Virus record (IMG/VR): IMGVR_UViG_3300025446_000247 | Span: 1-45,300 of that record | Length of the DNA stretch: 45,300 nucleotides | Strand: one strand, 5' to 3' | Source of the DNA: a virus | Shown: positions 23,901-30,018 of the stretch, in pieces | Layout: each line of letters begins with the position of its first letter | Position numbering within the stretch: position 1 is the first letter of the stretch | Position numbers and translations under genes: made by a program | Notes under the pieces: model-generated | What the model was told of the DNA's origin: nothing | Database searches by the model: none | The model's input: only the letters and a program-made list of their open reading frames with translations

Positions 23901-25115
23901 GTAGGCTTCCTGTGCCTTGTCGTTGAGAATGGCGGTAGTGTCGCGATTTTGGAAGACATCTACCCCGGAACGAATTGCGCGCTCTCCAGTACCCATCGCG
24001 ACAATGACGGCGATGTTTCCGAGCATCCCGCCCCAGGCTTCCGAACTGGCACCTGTATCGCCCTTTGCGGCAGCCTCTGATGCTCCCGCAATTCCTTCGA
24101 CGCCGCTCTTCGCAATGTCGGCTTGGAACACCAATCCCATCGGCTTCGAGATAGACTCCGGAGCCATGTAAATCGCGGCCAGGGAATAAATGTTCTCAAT
24201 GCTGGTCATGCCCTCGACAGACTTGGTGAAGCCGGTCACGCCGCGAGAGAATATGTTCTTACTCTTCGGATCAAAGACTTTCTGGAAGGCCGCACTTTCA
24301 GCAACTGGTGTCAGTGTAGATCCAAAGTTTTCCTGAATGCTCTTCTGGAGACCAAGGGTTTGTTGAGCTTGCGCATTTCCCTGCGCTGCCCACTTCTGTA
24401 AGAACACCTGTGGGTCTACATCGGTCCCGCTGATAAGCGCAGGCGGTATGTTGGGCATCCCCCCAGGTCCACTGCCACCAAGAAACAAATCGTACATGGC
24501 GGAAGAACCCTTTTTAGTCCAACGCCACCATGTAGGCTCATAGCTGGGTTTTGGCTGCTCTGTCGCGGTTGGTTGAGCAGTCTGCGCTTGGGCCTGCATA
24601 TCCCAACGATCTGCGCTGTATACCTCCTTATCTATCCTCTCATCTACGCCACGAACTTGCCGCAACTCATCGTCAGTAAAAACCGGCTGCAAATTAAATC
24701 CATGATTAGGCTTGGGCAGTGCGCTACGAAGATTTTCCTCGTAAGCACTCAAGTCTTTGAGATAGCGCAGTTCATCCGCCTCATTCGCAAAGTTCGTCGA
24801 TCCAACGGCCATCATCGGGGCTATCGCGGCGACGTGCGGAACTTTAGAGAACGGAACCTGCTTCACTTGGCCATTAACCTTAACGGCGTAGGTTCCCTCG
24901 CGGTCTGGATTCTCTTCGATCTTAGCGAGATTGTCGGCGGCTTTTGGCACACTCTGCGGCTGATGCACGGACACGGAGAACTGCTTCCCGCGGACAGGAA
25001 TCTTGAACGTCCTGCCCTGGTGCTCGTGTTCTTCCGGGGCAGCGTTCCTTACGGGAATCTTGAACGTCTGAAGGGAAGGCGCTTCGGTCGTCGTAGTCGC
25101 GGTTTCGTCTGCCAT
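14904..25115 (-). CDS. Giant polyvalent protein: ddrB/ParB-like, zincin and SF2 helicase domains
   Basis: A 3403-residue multidomain protein of the DarB/polyvalent type, probably packaged and ejected with the DNA to protect or process it in the new host. In order: two FKIPVR motifs near the N-terminus; a coiled coil about 490-550; a ddrB-type ParB-like domain about 1075-1210 (VLLPSKAVRTSHHPITFEPT, VLEVFGGNGREM); zincin HEMAHH (His1686, Glu1687, His1690); SF2 helicase with Walker A APAGSGKTW (Lys2086), Walker B VLFDES (Asp2172), YSSATP and motif VI QGTARPWR about 2470; and a long helical C-terminus (about 2650-3403) typical of these proteins. It starts 5 nt after the previous gene; its SD AGGCGAG overlaps that stop. 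Confidence 0.85.
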   Translation of the reverse strand: MADETATTTTEAPSLQTFKIPVRNAAPEEHEHQGRTFKIPVRGKQFSVSVHQPQSVPKAADNLAKIEENPDREGTYAVKVNGQVKQVPFSKVPHVAAIAPMMAVGSTNFANEADELRYLKDLSAYEENLRSALPKPNHGFNLQPVFTDDELRQVRGVDERIDKEVYSADRWDMQAQAQTAQPTATEQPKPSYEPTWWRWTKKGSSAMYDLFLGGSGPGGMPNIPPALISGTDVDPQVFLQKWAAQGNAQAQQTLGLQKSIQENFGSTLTPVAESAAFQKVFDPKSKNIFSRGVTGFTKSVEGMTSIENIYSLAAIYMAPESISKPMGLVFQADIAKSGVEGIAGASEAAAKGDTGASSEAWGGMLGNIAVIVAMGTGERAIRSGVDVFQNRDTTAILNDKAQEAYKKKFGDLTPNEKASVLYEAVEDANPRFKKRVDQEVAKLNQKRVTPRFFHGVGKDAEGRPLLKKVGIDPRAAKAGAEAAELTTEEVRQQRLEAAKKLIRQIVERKARAEAYKHEATQREAAARKAIDEQQDARHAAERADMIVSAEEQRGFSVTENREDPELLERRTTVKTSEREAGPEQRDEPVPAEPVIPVVDRRAAAAESTPEELTDPKDDARYQRIYGNVARRNPDWSTARIHQEVVDFMPTDWQERHREWNKYGKTLIARASGEPTPEEHAQVTAAERAVQERTEAQFGQLFTSLPVDRQKFAAAWLEKNHPEQWEAFKKTPAYVCHLSDVKHADMIDAAVKQYLERNATGDEQPLAPGADLAAGTAKLILNRSNIDSVLKADPATAHDLNAHTERLLGKSFDSLPAEMRAPALADYLRTKPEKVRSFMTVDLIERMRTGQHIDIANMDAQGMMRQRASLRMDQRDSIRRAMDEDLAARMVTEERDSHHKELAAAITASETGRSPSLDEVNRVRRGLSEQTKNLSAVMLEHTDDPFKLEEVVKKVSESKRTPAMSEFLTRMRQVRAAGENYIARELAEKTAASFRDNPEEARADAVERVARLSIQSSDLQQAADDLHTQGQTAAAEAAQQAADNARQQAEAVVAGAESVVNPAPPPPPGRPRPKLVLGAATEIVTPNHPDGLKAHYVLLPSKAVRTSHHPITFEPTEGYDQKVQKRRYENNKGDQTDITVKGANPDGRILYSDTPGTMEGPPLLAWRMDADGNVTVLEVFGGNGREMIRQRARLLHPDAYQKLLNFRSTRIDRFGLSDAAGQVEFGTEPYDVYRLLDEPVTDEIEWTRLGEESNRDLMKGSSAEEEGVAMARLLTPEYLDRLDDIFSSLPQVEIDKQGKESSISLSTAMRARSADIANLLADAGIIAPNKRSEFIVQDGDKAGDLTPKAKNLIENMLVGLTVSDPKALDGISDNVRNKLARAGIFFVKAKSAGDSWNLASYNSDAVRLITKAQDISYRLSRLIGKPDVVVKGAGSSSLIEKYLYTGNYQDERGFGAEQGDLGLDTFSFVEGQSLGHPETDAVVALAMALEKTPREYALMMAKYADRSKPNMFGAEHPADVFNAEIASKFKNGEGNTLHVIPEEWGSVAPIPDSVKAAIEDGRGPLPVEPEEHQETVIADVQPDSSSVVDALPEGPRTVRELRKALAAHPEISKDIETTEKITQMFEHILPTALGESMESILGNRRLTYIFGGEDPSAPKSGGYFQMLNEAQAMIHLCDTADSSTYLHEMAHHIRRFMKPEYQKIANKFVGAEPGKPWSREQEERFADAFVHYYHDGGIKRGNAEGTKKMEGVFAHISRAMQSIYNSVRTFANGPGNKELDAMFDEWHDWSTAERKPFIKRVDIDAIAEFADKVEIPKEAKVIEKSARPVFGKTQDVVFTDEKLAKAFVKRNAKKIGFYEMLKVKGEETIYIRVGSLSMKLRQPGLNEVIELARKAKSIEDDLKRENNPERRALLRGQLNNIEDKLRGSTSIIGAGKPELKDTSIIQLVHGVSEMPRMDEPTTPAQAVTVQQVHGDPTAVSLGESSPRKTRTGKIAEPSKNPLADVPAASLQAPKKPRGTPVVDPDVWRGYVEALGLPEGTPPPTVRLDPDVREMMIYLGQAEAAEGVLSALQHQDATILAAPAGSGKTWLLSAIAHHLLGDGGEKVGLLVTKSRNLIEDDDGFMDVARKFGIDVDNLPSDMSQLQTGMYATTYTSIRGDKDVLSVPWDFVLFDESAEASNWEEAEQGKAVTLLGHVAKKVVYSSATPYSKIMQIGYMHKLGLWPKGGFTQWAKQFGLVESGPNEYSSRSTPEQLAKLRQQLIERGQWQTLYKDMTGVEARVALVPQTEEVRAGVRSIRAAFAKAGAAFQKAGMSKYITPVKGHEVIYLKRYLTAARLPNVIKLAKDLSAKGWSPIMFTEYRSPAEEGMEFFNELPAGLGAEINKMLPPLPNVVEKMREAFGDKIAIFAGPHNAVRAGELKAFQAGEKDAMYMSFAAGSIGANAQDKIGTKPRAALFIDVPWSPVMLEQGTARPWRYGSKSNVAMYFFTSDSLPEMKTLATKTLPRMRSLKAAVYGEKYESDVSKAFRDAAGIPAEVRDFMQDEEKPDAADFEQDGKGVSYTHIDDVEIPDAAKAKNKGMKYKGKGEKLYQGPKDEDPFERLGSAAWDGLFGELKKLPAPKARAVTANEGVIRLEAEEAGRAAMGTGESVENAVARTMRSRANETQLWIDAIEDKLAIPKYKAKKSASSAAHLVKSTVWMFGTAGDVAVEKIFRNAGMPEEGKEASRRMIEYDQLMGNHIGEFGGMVERALSRNKITAPELELVSKIVEGSATTNNPRIKKAADELAKFFATVHQRCADAGIVVRSYDDGLKIDRPFDSFESDPHYWPRIYEWNEPIKIKGADGKTEVTTLSEILNMPNGSERREKLIDMVAKQRGISKIQAQAFFDRNNRGIRLAGNIERTREFDIPLYGRNRGTLERYVQEVAQTLAAAEVHGQFREKTDALIDKLPTQRDRDMVNHIITSDLDPARLHDSDRWALRRVNQWLILSKMGSSALKLPFHLAKVPLATNTRSLALAIVEGVTNPKELKANAVDSGVMAQYVKQSFMREYGLKTETVDQKLLKWNGFTAILYFSRAISSAAGRIWFEKYAYPELRRVYLENEKLNAGVIDPTTHVTSQKYQAIRRKLGNLYGMSDEHIDNISKNNISAADVRRIEVGSANWTTGSGRPSELAPVLRGTTGDPLYDRLTTILRISQSLHGFMFKTNSFINRTVWHELMRADSDYWKSAEPYKLIARFGIAFGMAGYGLNKLREKMHEWAHSSEAGIEQRRDKWCEENPASSNAIALDLSYLALASGNEEINQMLQIVATHNAKDAGKLVQQRRALSSTSDLIVGVAPRDAYNTGKGLFDYLSTFKDTGPHKESPAERREKIKRQWMNEEVPLSRYVVKPKKVEPSHHARRHKATSRF

Positions 25116-25120
25116 CTCGC

Positions 25121-26824
25121 CTACTTGTCTACCGGCTCATAGCCTTGTTCTTTCAGTTGCTTCTTCATGGTATCCCAATGGGCATCAGTTGCGCCCTTGT
25201 TTTCCTTTATGAAGTCGGATTTCCAAACCTCTCCCTTGGATTGCTTCTTACCGCCCGTCGCCGACGGAGACGAGGCCGCCGGCGCGGACGCAGCACCCGC
25301 CTGTGGCGATCCAGGCGTCGTGGTGCTTCTCTTCTCCCTCACATTCACGGGCTCCGGCGCTGAGCTATCGCCAATAAACGGATGGAATCTGCCTTGTTGA
25401 ATCTCGTCTGCCAGCGTGCTAGGAAGCGCGAACTGTTTGCTCTTCATCGTCTCCTCTATTGCATCTTGAAGAGCATTCTCCATATCTTTCACTTGACCCT
25501 GACCCGCATTTCCAAAAAGTTTCTTCGGAGCATACCTTGGAGACCCGTATTGGAGATATTTTCCATTGTGACCAACAATGTTTGATAGAGCCTTGTCAAT
25601 ATCAACCTGGTCACCGTCTTGATTCACTGCATCCTTAGAGTTGCTTCTAACAACACTCATCGCGTGTTCAAGAACGGCGCTCTCGTACTCCATGGCTTTT
25701 TCTTCGCTGCTCAAATAGGAACTGGCTCTCGCGGCACTATCTTCCGCATCCTTTGGACTTTTCGCCGCCACGTCCGCTAAATCTTTCAGATCGCCTTGAG
25801 AGAGGTTTGTGTATCTCTTCGACAAGTCTCTGTACACTTGGAGGGAATGTTTTCCTTCAGGGGTGTTGGAAAACATCGGCGCTCCGCCACCAGACTCACT
25901 ACCGCCGCCGCCAGACCTATGTCCGCGAGTCGATTCCTCGGCTATCCACTCTTCATAAGATCCCTTGTATCCTTTCTTGAGGGCATCATCGTAATCCTTC
26001 CGCTTCAACTCGGATGCAGTTGGAGGCTTGGTCGGAGGCTGGAAACCTTCAGGAACTTCAACAGGTACATATCTTCCATCTTGCAATTCAAAAGGCTTCT
26101 TCTTTCCGTCCTCCCCGGCAAGCCATTCGACTTTTCCTGTGCTTTCCGAAGGCTTCGGCGGGTTCACCACGGCATACGCTTGGTTGTACTGCTCGCGCTG
26201 CGCCTGCCCTGCCGGTGACTCATACCATTTGGTCATAGAACTCATCGGCGAGCCAACCAGTTTACGAATTTGCAGCAAGGCTGACGCTTTCTCTTGCGGG
26301 TTGCCTGTCTGCATAATCTGTTTGAGTTTTTCTATCTGCTGCTGTGGAGTTTGAGGTTGGTCTGTCGGTTGCTGGCTTTGTGCGCCCTTCTTCGACGACT
26401 TTTTAGGCTTGCTGCCACCGTCTGGACCGTTTACCATTTTTTCCTGCCAGTCCAGCATTGCCCCATAAGAAGTCTGCTCTGCCAACTTGGCTGTCTTGTA
26501 ATCATCGCTGTTGGGGTCAACACCAGCCTTTATCAATTCGTTAAGTTTTTGCTCATCGTTTTTATGAGACGCAACCAGACCGTCGCTCTTCGCCTTGAAC
26601 TGCCCGGCCACCTTCTGCGCGGCCGCCGCCTTGCCGTTCATGTAGCCCTTGAAGATGTTGTCGAGGAGTCCGGCTGCGGCTCCCGCCTTTGAGATCGGCA
26701 AGCCGGCGAACTGAAATGGCTGACTTTGCGGAACTGGGGGCGGGGGTGGAGCTGGCTCGGGCGGCTGGTACGCCTGGTAGGTTGGCTGCGAAATGGTTGG
26801 ATCGTATTCGTTCTTCGTCGGCAT
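25121..26824 (-). CDS. Probable internal virion protein, 567 aa
   Basis: Proline-rich N-terminus (PPEPAPPPPPVPQSQPFQFA), then helical Ala/Lys-rich segments (AAAAQKVAGQFKAKSDG), a Gln-rich linker (QQPTDQPQTPQQQIEKLKQI), a Ser/Gly linker and a C-terminal helical part ending in MKKQLKEQGYEPVDK. No enzymatic motif is seen. Its position between the tail-hub region and the giant polyvalent gene matches where podoviruses keep ejected proteins. ATG 26824 with SD GGAGACG is preferred to the longer frame to 26998, which overlaps the upstream gene. Confidence 0.65.
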   Translation of the reverse strand: MPTKNEYDPTISQPTYQAYQPPEPAPPPPPVPQSQPFQFAGLPISKAGAAAGLLDNIFKGYMNGKAAAAQKVAGQFKAKSDGLVASHKNDEQKLNELIKAGVDPNSDDYKTAKLAEQTSYGAMLDWQEKMVNGPDGGSKPKKSSKKGAQSQQPTDQPQTPQQQIEKLKQIMQTGNPQEKASALLQIRKLVGSPMSSMTKWYESPAGQAQREQYNQAYAVVNPPKPSESTGKVEWLAGEDGKKKPFELQDGRYVPVEVPEGFQPPTKPPTASELKRKDYDDALKKGYKGSYEEWIAEESTRGHRSGGGGSESGGGAPMFSNTPEGKHSLQVYRDLSKRYTNLSQGDLKDLADVAAKSPKDAEDSAARASSYLSSEEKAMEYESAVLEHAMSVVRSNSKDAVNQDGDQVDIDKALSNIVGHNGKYLQYGSPRYAPKKLFGNAGQGQVKDMENALQDAIEETMKSKQFALPSTLADEIQQGRFHPFIGDSSAPEPVNVREKRSTTTPGSPQAGAASAPAASSPSATGGKKQSKGEVWKSDFIKENKGATDAHWDTMKKQLKEQGYEPVDK

Positions 26825-26832
26825 CTCGTCTC

Positions 26833-27375
26833 CTATGTAAATAGAGCAGCCAGTCCCGTCGCTCCGCCAGCGGTTGTGGTATCGCCGATCATCCCAGCTA
26901 TGTCGCCGCCTAAAGAGCCGAACGCGCCTAGACTCTGCCCTTTCTGCTGGGCGGCCAACTGCTGTCCCTCGATCTGTTGCTGGCCGACTTGACCCCATCC
27001 CTGATTTGCCGTTCCGAGTCCGGAGATGGCCGCTCCAGCGGACGAGATTCCCTCGGCGGTTCCTTGGCCGGCGAGCTGCGAGAGAGCTGAAAAGCTATTG
27101 AGGTACGACCCGGTTGCCGCACTTCCCACCTGCGCGCCTTGCGCCACATCGGCGCTTTCCAGAGCCAGCGCCGTCGCGCCGCTGGCCGGCGCATTGTTCA
27201 TGATGTTCTGTTTGGCTCCGGCTGTGGCCTTGGCGATCTGTTGGGTTGCAGGAGATATTGCGCGAGAAATGGCGTAGGGATCTCCCGACGCCAAAGTTTG
27301 ATTGTAATTTTCACTTTGCTGAAAGCCGGGATTTGACTCGTTGAAGAGCTGAGAACTTTGCTGTTGTTGCTGCAT
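26833..27375 (-). CDS. Gln/Ala/Gly-rich virion-type protein, apparent 5' frameshift
   Basis: A 180-residue frame (ATG 27375) rich in Gln, Asn, Ser, Ala and Gly: QQQQQSSQLFNESNPGFQQS, ATAGAKQNIMNNAP, ALSQLAGQGTAEG. The ATG has no SD, and the open frame extends upstream without another standard start (IFTGKSATGVSPQVQNSGIQ). A strongly initiated short frame at 27431-27514 in another phase leads into it, so the real gene probably starts at 27514 with a one-base shift in the A5/T5 run at 27457-27461. It is probably a small structural or ejected protein; no family is recognised. Confidence 0.65.
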   Translation of the reverse strand: MQQQQQSSQLFNESNPGFQQSENYNQTLASGDPYAISRAISPATQQIAKATAGAKQNIMNNAPASGATALALESADVAQGAQVGSAATGSYLNSFSALSQLAGQGTAEGISSAGAAISGLGTANQGWGQVGQQQIEGQQLAAQQKGQSLGAFGSLGGDIAGMIGDTTTAGGATGLAALFT

Positions 27376-27430
27376 CGCAATTTGGGTCAGAGCATCGTTG
27401 TTCTGGATCCCAGAGTTCTGAACTTGAGGG

Positions 27431-27514
27431 CTAACGCCTGTGGCTGATTTTCCCGTAAAAATACCCTCCCTCTACTCTGCTTGCGCCAGTTGATGTTTCT
27501 GAATTTTCCATCAT
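27431..27514 (-). pseudogene. 5' fragment of the 26833 gene (frameshifted start)
   Basis: ATGATG at 27514 has an excellent SD (AGGAG, 7-nt spacing) and encodes MMENSETSTGASRVEGGYFY before reaching TAG at 27431. Removing one T from the five-T run (27457-27461 on the plus strand as AAAAA) joins it smoothly to the Gln-rich frame. Either sequencing or mutation broke the gene, or a +1 shift joins the parts. Confidence 0.55.
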
Positions 27515-27583
27515 CGCCACACTCCTACGGCGAAATGATAGCAGGAGAGACGGGTCGGGGAACTGGCTTGCGGGAAATGATTT

Positions 27584-27865
27584 TCAGGATTTTGCGCGCG
27601 GGATTCCGCTGTATGCGGGGGTGCTGGCGCACTGCGGTCCATCCGCGAGCAGGCCGTCGAGAGAAATCGAACCTGTCGCCGCCCCGCAAATGTCGCACGG
27701 CCCAGCCCAATCTTCTGGTAGGGAGTTGTGGCATCGGACGCACCAGCGCCCCATCAGGTAGTCCGGCTGGCGGCCTGGACGCGGCGTACCGAACCTGTCA
27801 TGGATGGTGTCGATGGCGTTCTTGAGGCGATCGGCGATGAAGAGATCTACAGAGAAATCGGTCAT
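27584..27865 (-). CDS. Small zinc-ribbon protein, 93 aa
   Basis: After a helical N-terminus (LFIADRLKNAIDTIHDRFG) comes WCVRCHNSLPEDWAGPCDIC, a C-x2-C...C-x2-C zinc ribbon near residues 43-62. The C-terminus is Ala/Ser-rich. ATG 27865 overlaps the upstream stop by ATGA. It probably binds nucleic acid or a protein partner; the family is not recognised. Confidence 0.65.
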   Translation of the reverse strand: MTDFSVDLFIADRLKNAIDTIHDRFGTPRPGRQPDYLMGRWCVRCHNSLPEDWAGPCDICGAATGSISLDGLLADGPQCASTPAYSGIPRAKS

Positions 27866-28323
27866 GGCTTTTCTTGATGGCACTCGCACTCGCAGGGGGC
27901 GTAGAGGTTGTTGGGGAGCCGGCGCATACCAGAACACTTTTCATGGCTCTTTAGACCAAGCTGGCAGAGAGTAGAAGCCAGAGGGTTTCTCGCCTTTTTG
28001 GGCCACTTTTTAATCTCTATTCCCTTTCCGATGTGACACTGACATGAGCACAATATCCCGTTTACCACATCTCCCTCATGTCGTCTTCCCGTGCATGAGC
28101 CGTGACAAAAGCGCTTGCATAAAGAAGAAGGGTGACTTCCGAGTTTATACACAGGGTAGAGTCTTTGTTTTATCTGAATAGGTATTAAGGAAAACCTTAC
28201 TCCATGGCATAAACTATATCTTTGTTTAGGCCAACATCCATCCCCTATTGCTGCATGGCACTTTGGGCACTCGAACTGCAGCCAGGGTTGAGTAGTCAGC
28301 CGCTTTTTTTGCTCTTTATTCAT
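27862..28323 (-). CDS. Cysteine-rich protein with CxCxCH motifs, 153 aa
   Basis: Contains FECPKCH, DGCWPKQRYSLCHG, LCKRFCHGSC, then ILCSCQCHIG and a second copy near the C-terminus, APCECECHQ. The two C-x-C-x-C-H motifs, each preceded by an outlying HxxC or KCSG, look like repeated zinc-binding knuckles seen in phage proteins. ATG 28323 overlaps the stop of a 10-codon mini-ORF by ATGA. The longer frame to 28617 lies inside the GNAT-like gene and is rejected. Confidence 0.6.
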   Translation of the reverse strand: MNKEQKKRLTTQPWLQFECPKCHAAIGDGCWPKQRYSLCHGVRFSLIPIQIKQRLYPVYKLGSHPSSLCKRFCHGSCTGRRHEGDVVNGILCSCQCHIGKGIEIKKWPKKARNPLASTLCQLGLKSHEKCSGMRRLPNNLYAPCECECHQEKP

Positions 28324-28352
28324 TTTTCTTCGGTAATCTCGCAAGGTTTCAT
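28320..28352 (-). other. 10-codon leader ORF
   Basis: ATG AAA CCT TGC ... AAA TGA (peptide MKPCEITEEK) has a stronger SD (AAGGAG, 28361-28366) than the gene that follows, and its TGA overlaps that gene's ATG. It may couple or regulate translation of the CxCxCH protein. Confidence 0.4.
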
Positions 28353-28369
28353 TCTTATTCTCCTTTGTT

Positions 28370-29551
28370 TCAAAACGGCAACTCCGGCTGTATATCGTCC
28401 TCGATCGCCGCCACAACTTCGCACCTGCAGCCGGGGAATTGGCGCTCGAAGACCTCGAATTGCACGGCAACCGCCTCGGCCGTCCGCTCCACGAGCTTGT
28501 CGTGTAGCAGCGCGCCGTTGGCGTCAAATGCCTGGACGACGACCCAATCCTCAACGGCAAATGGCGCGGCGCGTTCCGCCTCGGGAATGACTTCATCGAC
28601 CTCTGGCCACTGCACATCGATCACTGGCGCGGCAACGGGCGGCGCGGTGCGCGGCTGTGGAACAATCTTGAGCGGCCCGACCTGCGCCTCTTCGACCATT
28701 CTCGGATTGAAGAAGTAGATCCCGGCGCCGTTCTCCCCTTGCGCGATCACCTTCAAGTCCATACCATCGGGGATCCCCGGCACGTAGGTCGAGGTGTACG
28801 GGAAGTAGACCACCGCAATCTCTCCGGCGGCCAGGCGTTGCACCTGAGCATCTATCGCTTCGCGTGGAGTGTCGGTCAGCAGGGGGAGAATCAGCGGTTC
28901 TTCAACCTCTTCCGCCCGGTACTGCTTGACCAGGAAGTCGGCCACATACTGCTCGAAGTCCTCGCGCATCAGCGCCGAGACCACCAGCGGAACGAGTTTG
29001 GTCTCGCGCAACTGGAAGCAGGGAATCTCGCCGCAGTCCTTGAAGCCGAAGCGGCCCATGAACTTCGCGGTGAGCGTGTTGTCGGTATATCGGTTGCCTA
29101 TGATGGCGCGCAGGTCAAATTCCTTGAAGATGTAGGCAAGGCCCAGCATGGTCACAATCTGCTGGTCTTCGGTTCCCCAGGCTTCACGAAAGAAACCATA
29201 CCCGGCGATCATCGACCTTTCCGTGCTGTTCGTCCCGATCATGACGGTCGGGAAAGCAAAACCGAGCTCGTGAAACTTGTCGCCTTCCCACCGGCCAAGG
29301 ATAAGCAGGAAGGCGCGGCTGGAAAAATAGGTGACGATGGAATTGAAGTCGGACGCGGGGTTGCCGCCAAAAAGAGCGTCGAGTATTCCGTTCCCAGACC
29401 GGCGCTTGGACTCGCGACAGCGATTGTACAGATGGCCAAGATAGTCGTCGGGGAAGAGATCGGCGTTCTTCTTGTCGTAGCGGATGGCGGCCAGATCGCC
29501 GAGGCGATAGCCGTCTTCTTTCAATGCCGCCAGAACGTCAACCTCACTCAC
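28370..29551 (-). CDS. GNAT-like virion-module protein, 393 aa
   Basis: The first 180 residues look like a GNAT acyltransferase-type fold: an acceptor-side region MIAGYGFFREAWGTEDQQIV, then LRAIIGNRYTDNTLTAKFMG and RFGFKDCGEIPCFQLR, the usual N-x(4)-A...xxGF ending. A clear acetyl-CoA pyrophosphate loop (Q/RxxGxG/A) is not seen, so activity is uncertain. The C-terminal half (VYFPYTSTYVPGIPDG, QFEVFERQFPGCRC) is unassigned. It ends with QPELPF. ATGA overlap links it to the membrane protein upstream. Similar GNAT-like proteins occur among podovirus late genes. Confidence 0.65.
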   Translation of the reverse strand: MSEVDVLAALKEDGYRLGDLAAIRYDKKNADLFPDDYLGHLYNRCRESKRRSGNGILDALFGGNPASDFNSIVTYFSSRAFLLILGRWEGDKFHELGFAFPTVMIGTNSTERSMIAGYGFFREAWGTEDQQIVTMLGLAYIFKEFDLRAIIGNRYTDNTLTAKFMGRFGFKDCGEIPCFQLRETKLVPLVVSALMREDFEQYVADFLVKQYRAEEVEEPLILPLLTDTPREAIDAQVQRLAAGEIAVVYFPYTSTYVPGIPDGMDLKVIAQGENGAGIYFFNPRMVEEAQVGPLKIVPQPRTAPPVAAPVIDVQWPEVDEVIPEAERAAPFAVEDWVVVQAFDANGALLHDKLVERTAEAVAVQFEVFERQFPGCRCEVVAAIEDDIQPELPF

Positions 29552-30018
29552 CGTCCAACCTCCATCGCCAGCAACACCGTGCCGGTAATCAGCAGCGCCA
29601 CCGAGGAGAAGCCAAGCGAGAGAATCAGCGCGTATTTGTTGAGGGTGTAGTTGGACGGGCCGATCTTCTCGTACACACCCCGCGCTTCACTGAACTCCTT
29701 GCCGGGGTACTTCACTGTCATGTACCCTTCGTAGAAGAACACCAGCAACCCGTTGAATAACAGCGAGCAGAGCGCAGCAATTAGAAACACTCCGCAGACC
29801 CACAGATTGCCGGTGTACCTGAAAGTCCACGACGCGCCGTAGAAGCCTAGACCGGCGACGACATAGAAGAAGACCGAGTAGAGAATCAGCAACGGAAAGA
29901 AGGTTCCCGGCTTAGTGCCGTTGCCGTGGTCCATCTCGTAAGGGCCAGCACGCAGGGCGAGGCGAAAGAAGATCCACAAGATCAGTGGCAGAGCGACGGG
30001 AAGCAGGGTGTACATCAT
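29548..30018 (-). CDS. Four-helix membrane protein, 156 aa
   Basis: Hydrophobic segments near residues 3-22 (LLPVALPLILWIFF), 41-62 (FFPLLILYSVFFYVV), 72-95 (VCGVFLIAALCSLLF) and 128-152 (ALILSLGFSSVALLI) predict four transmembrane helices. It overlaps both neighbours by ATGA, so its stoichiometry may be coupled to theirs. It could be a holin-like or superinfection-exclusion protein, but four spans with large loops do not match a known holin class. Function is unknown. Confidence 0.7.
   Translation of the reverse strand: MMYTLLPVALPLILWIFFRLALRAGPYEMDHGNGTKPGTFFPLLILYSVFFYVVAGLGFYGASWTFRYTGNLWVCGVFLIAALCSLLFNGLLVFFYEGYMTVKYPGKEFSEARGVYEKIGPSNYTLNKYALILSLGFSSVALLITGTVLLAMEVGR

Noticed and set aside
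27481-27825. 114-codon plus-strand frame in the gap near 27500
   Set aside because: It covers the minus-strand start with a very good SD and the zinc-ribbon gene on the opposite strand.
28739-29650. 303-codon plus-strand frame
   Set aside because: Antisense of the GNAT-like gene, low plausibility composition.
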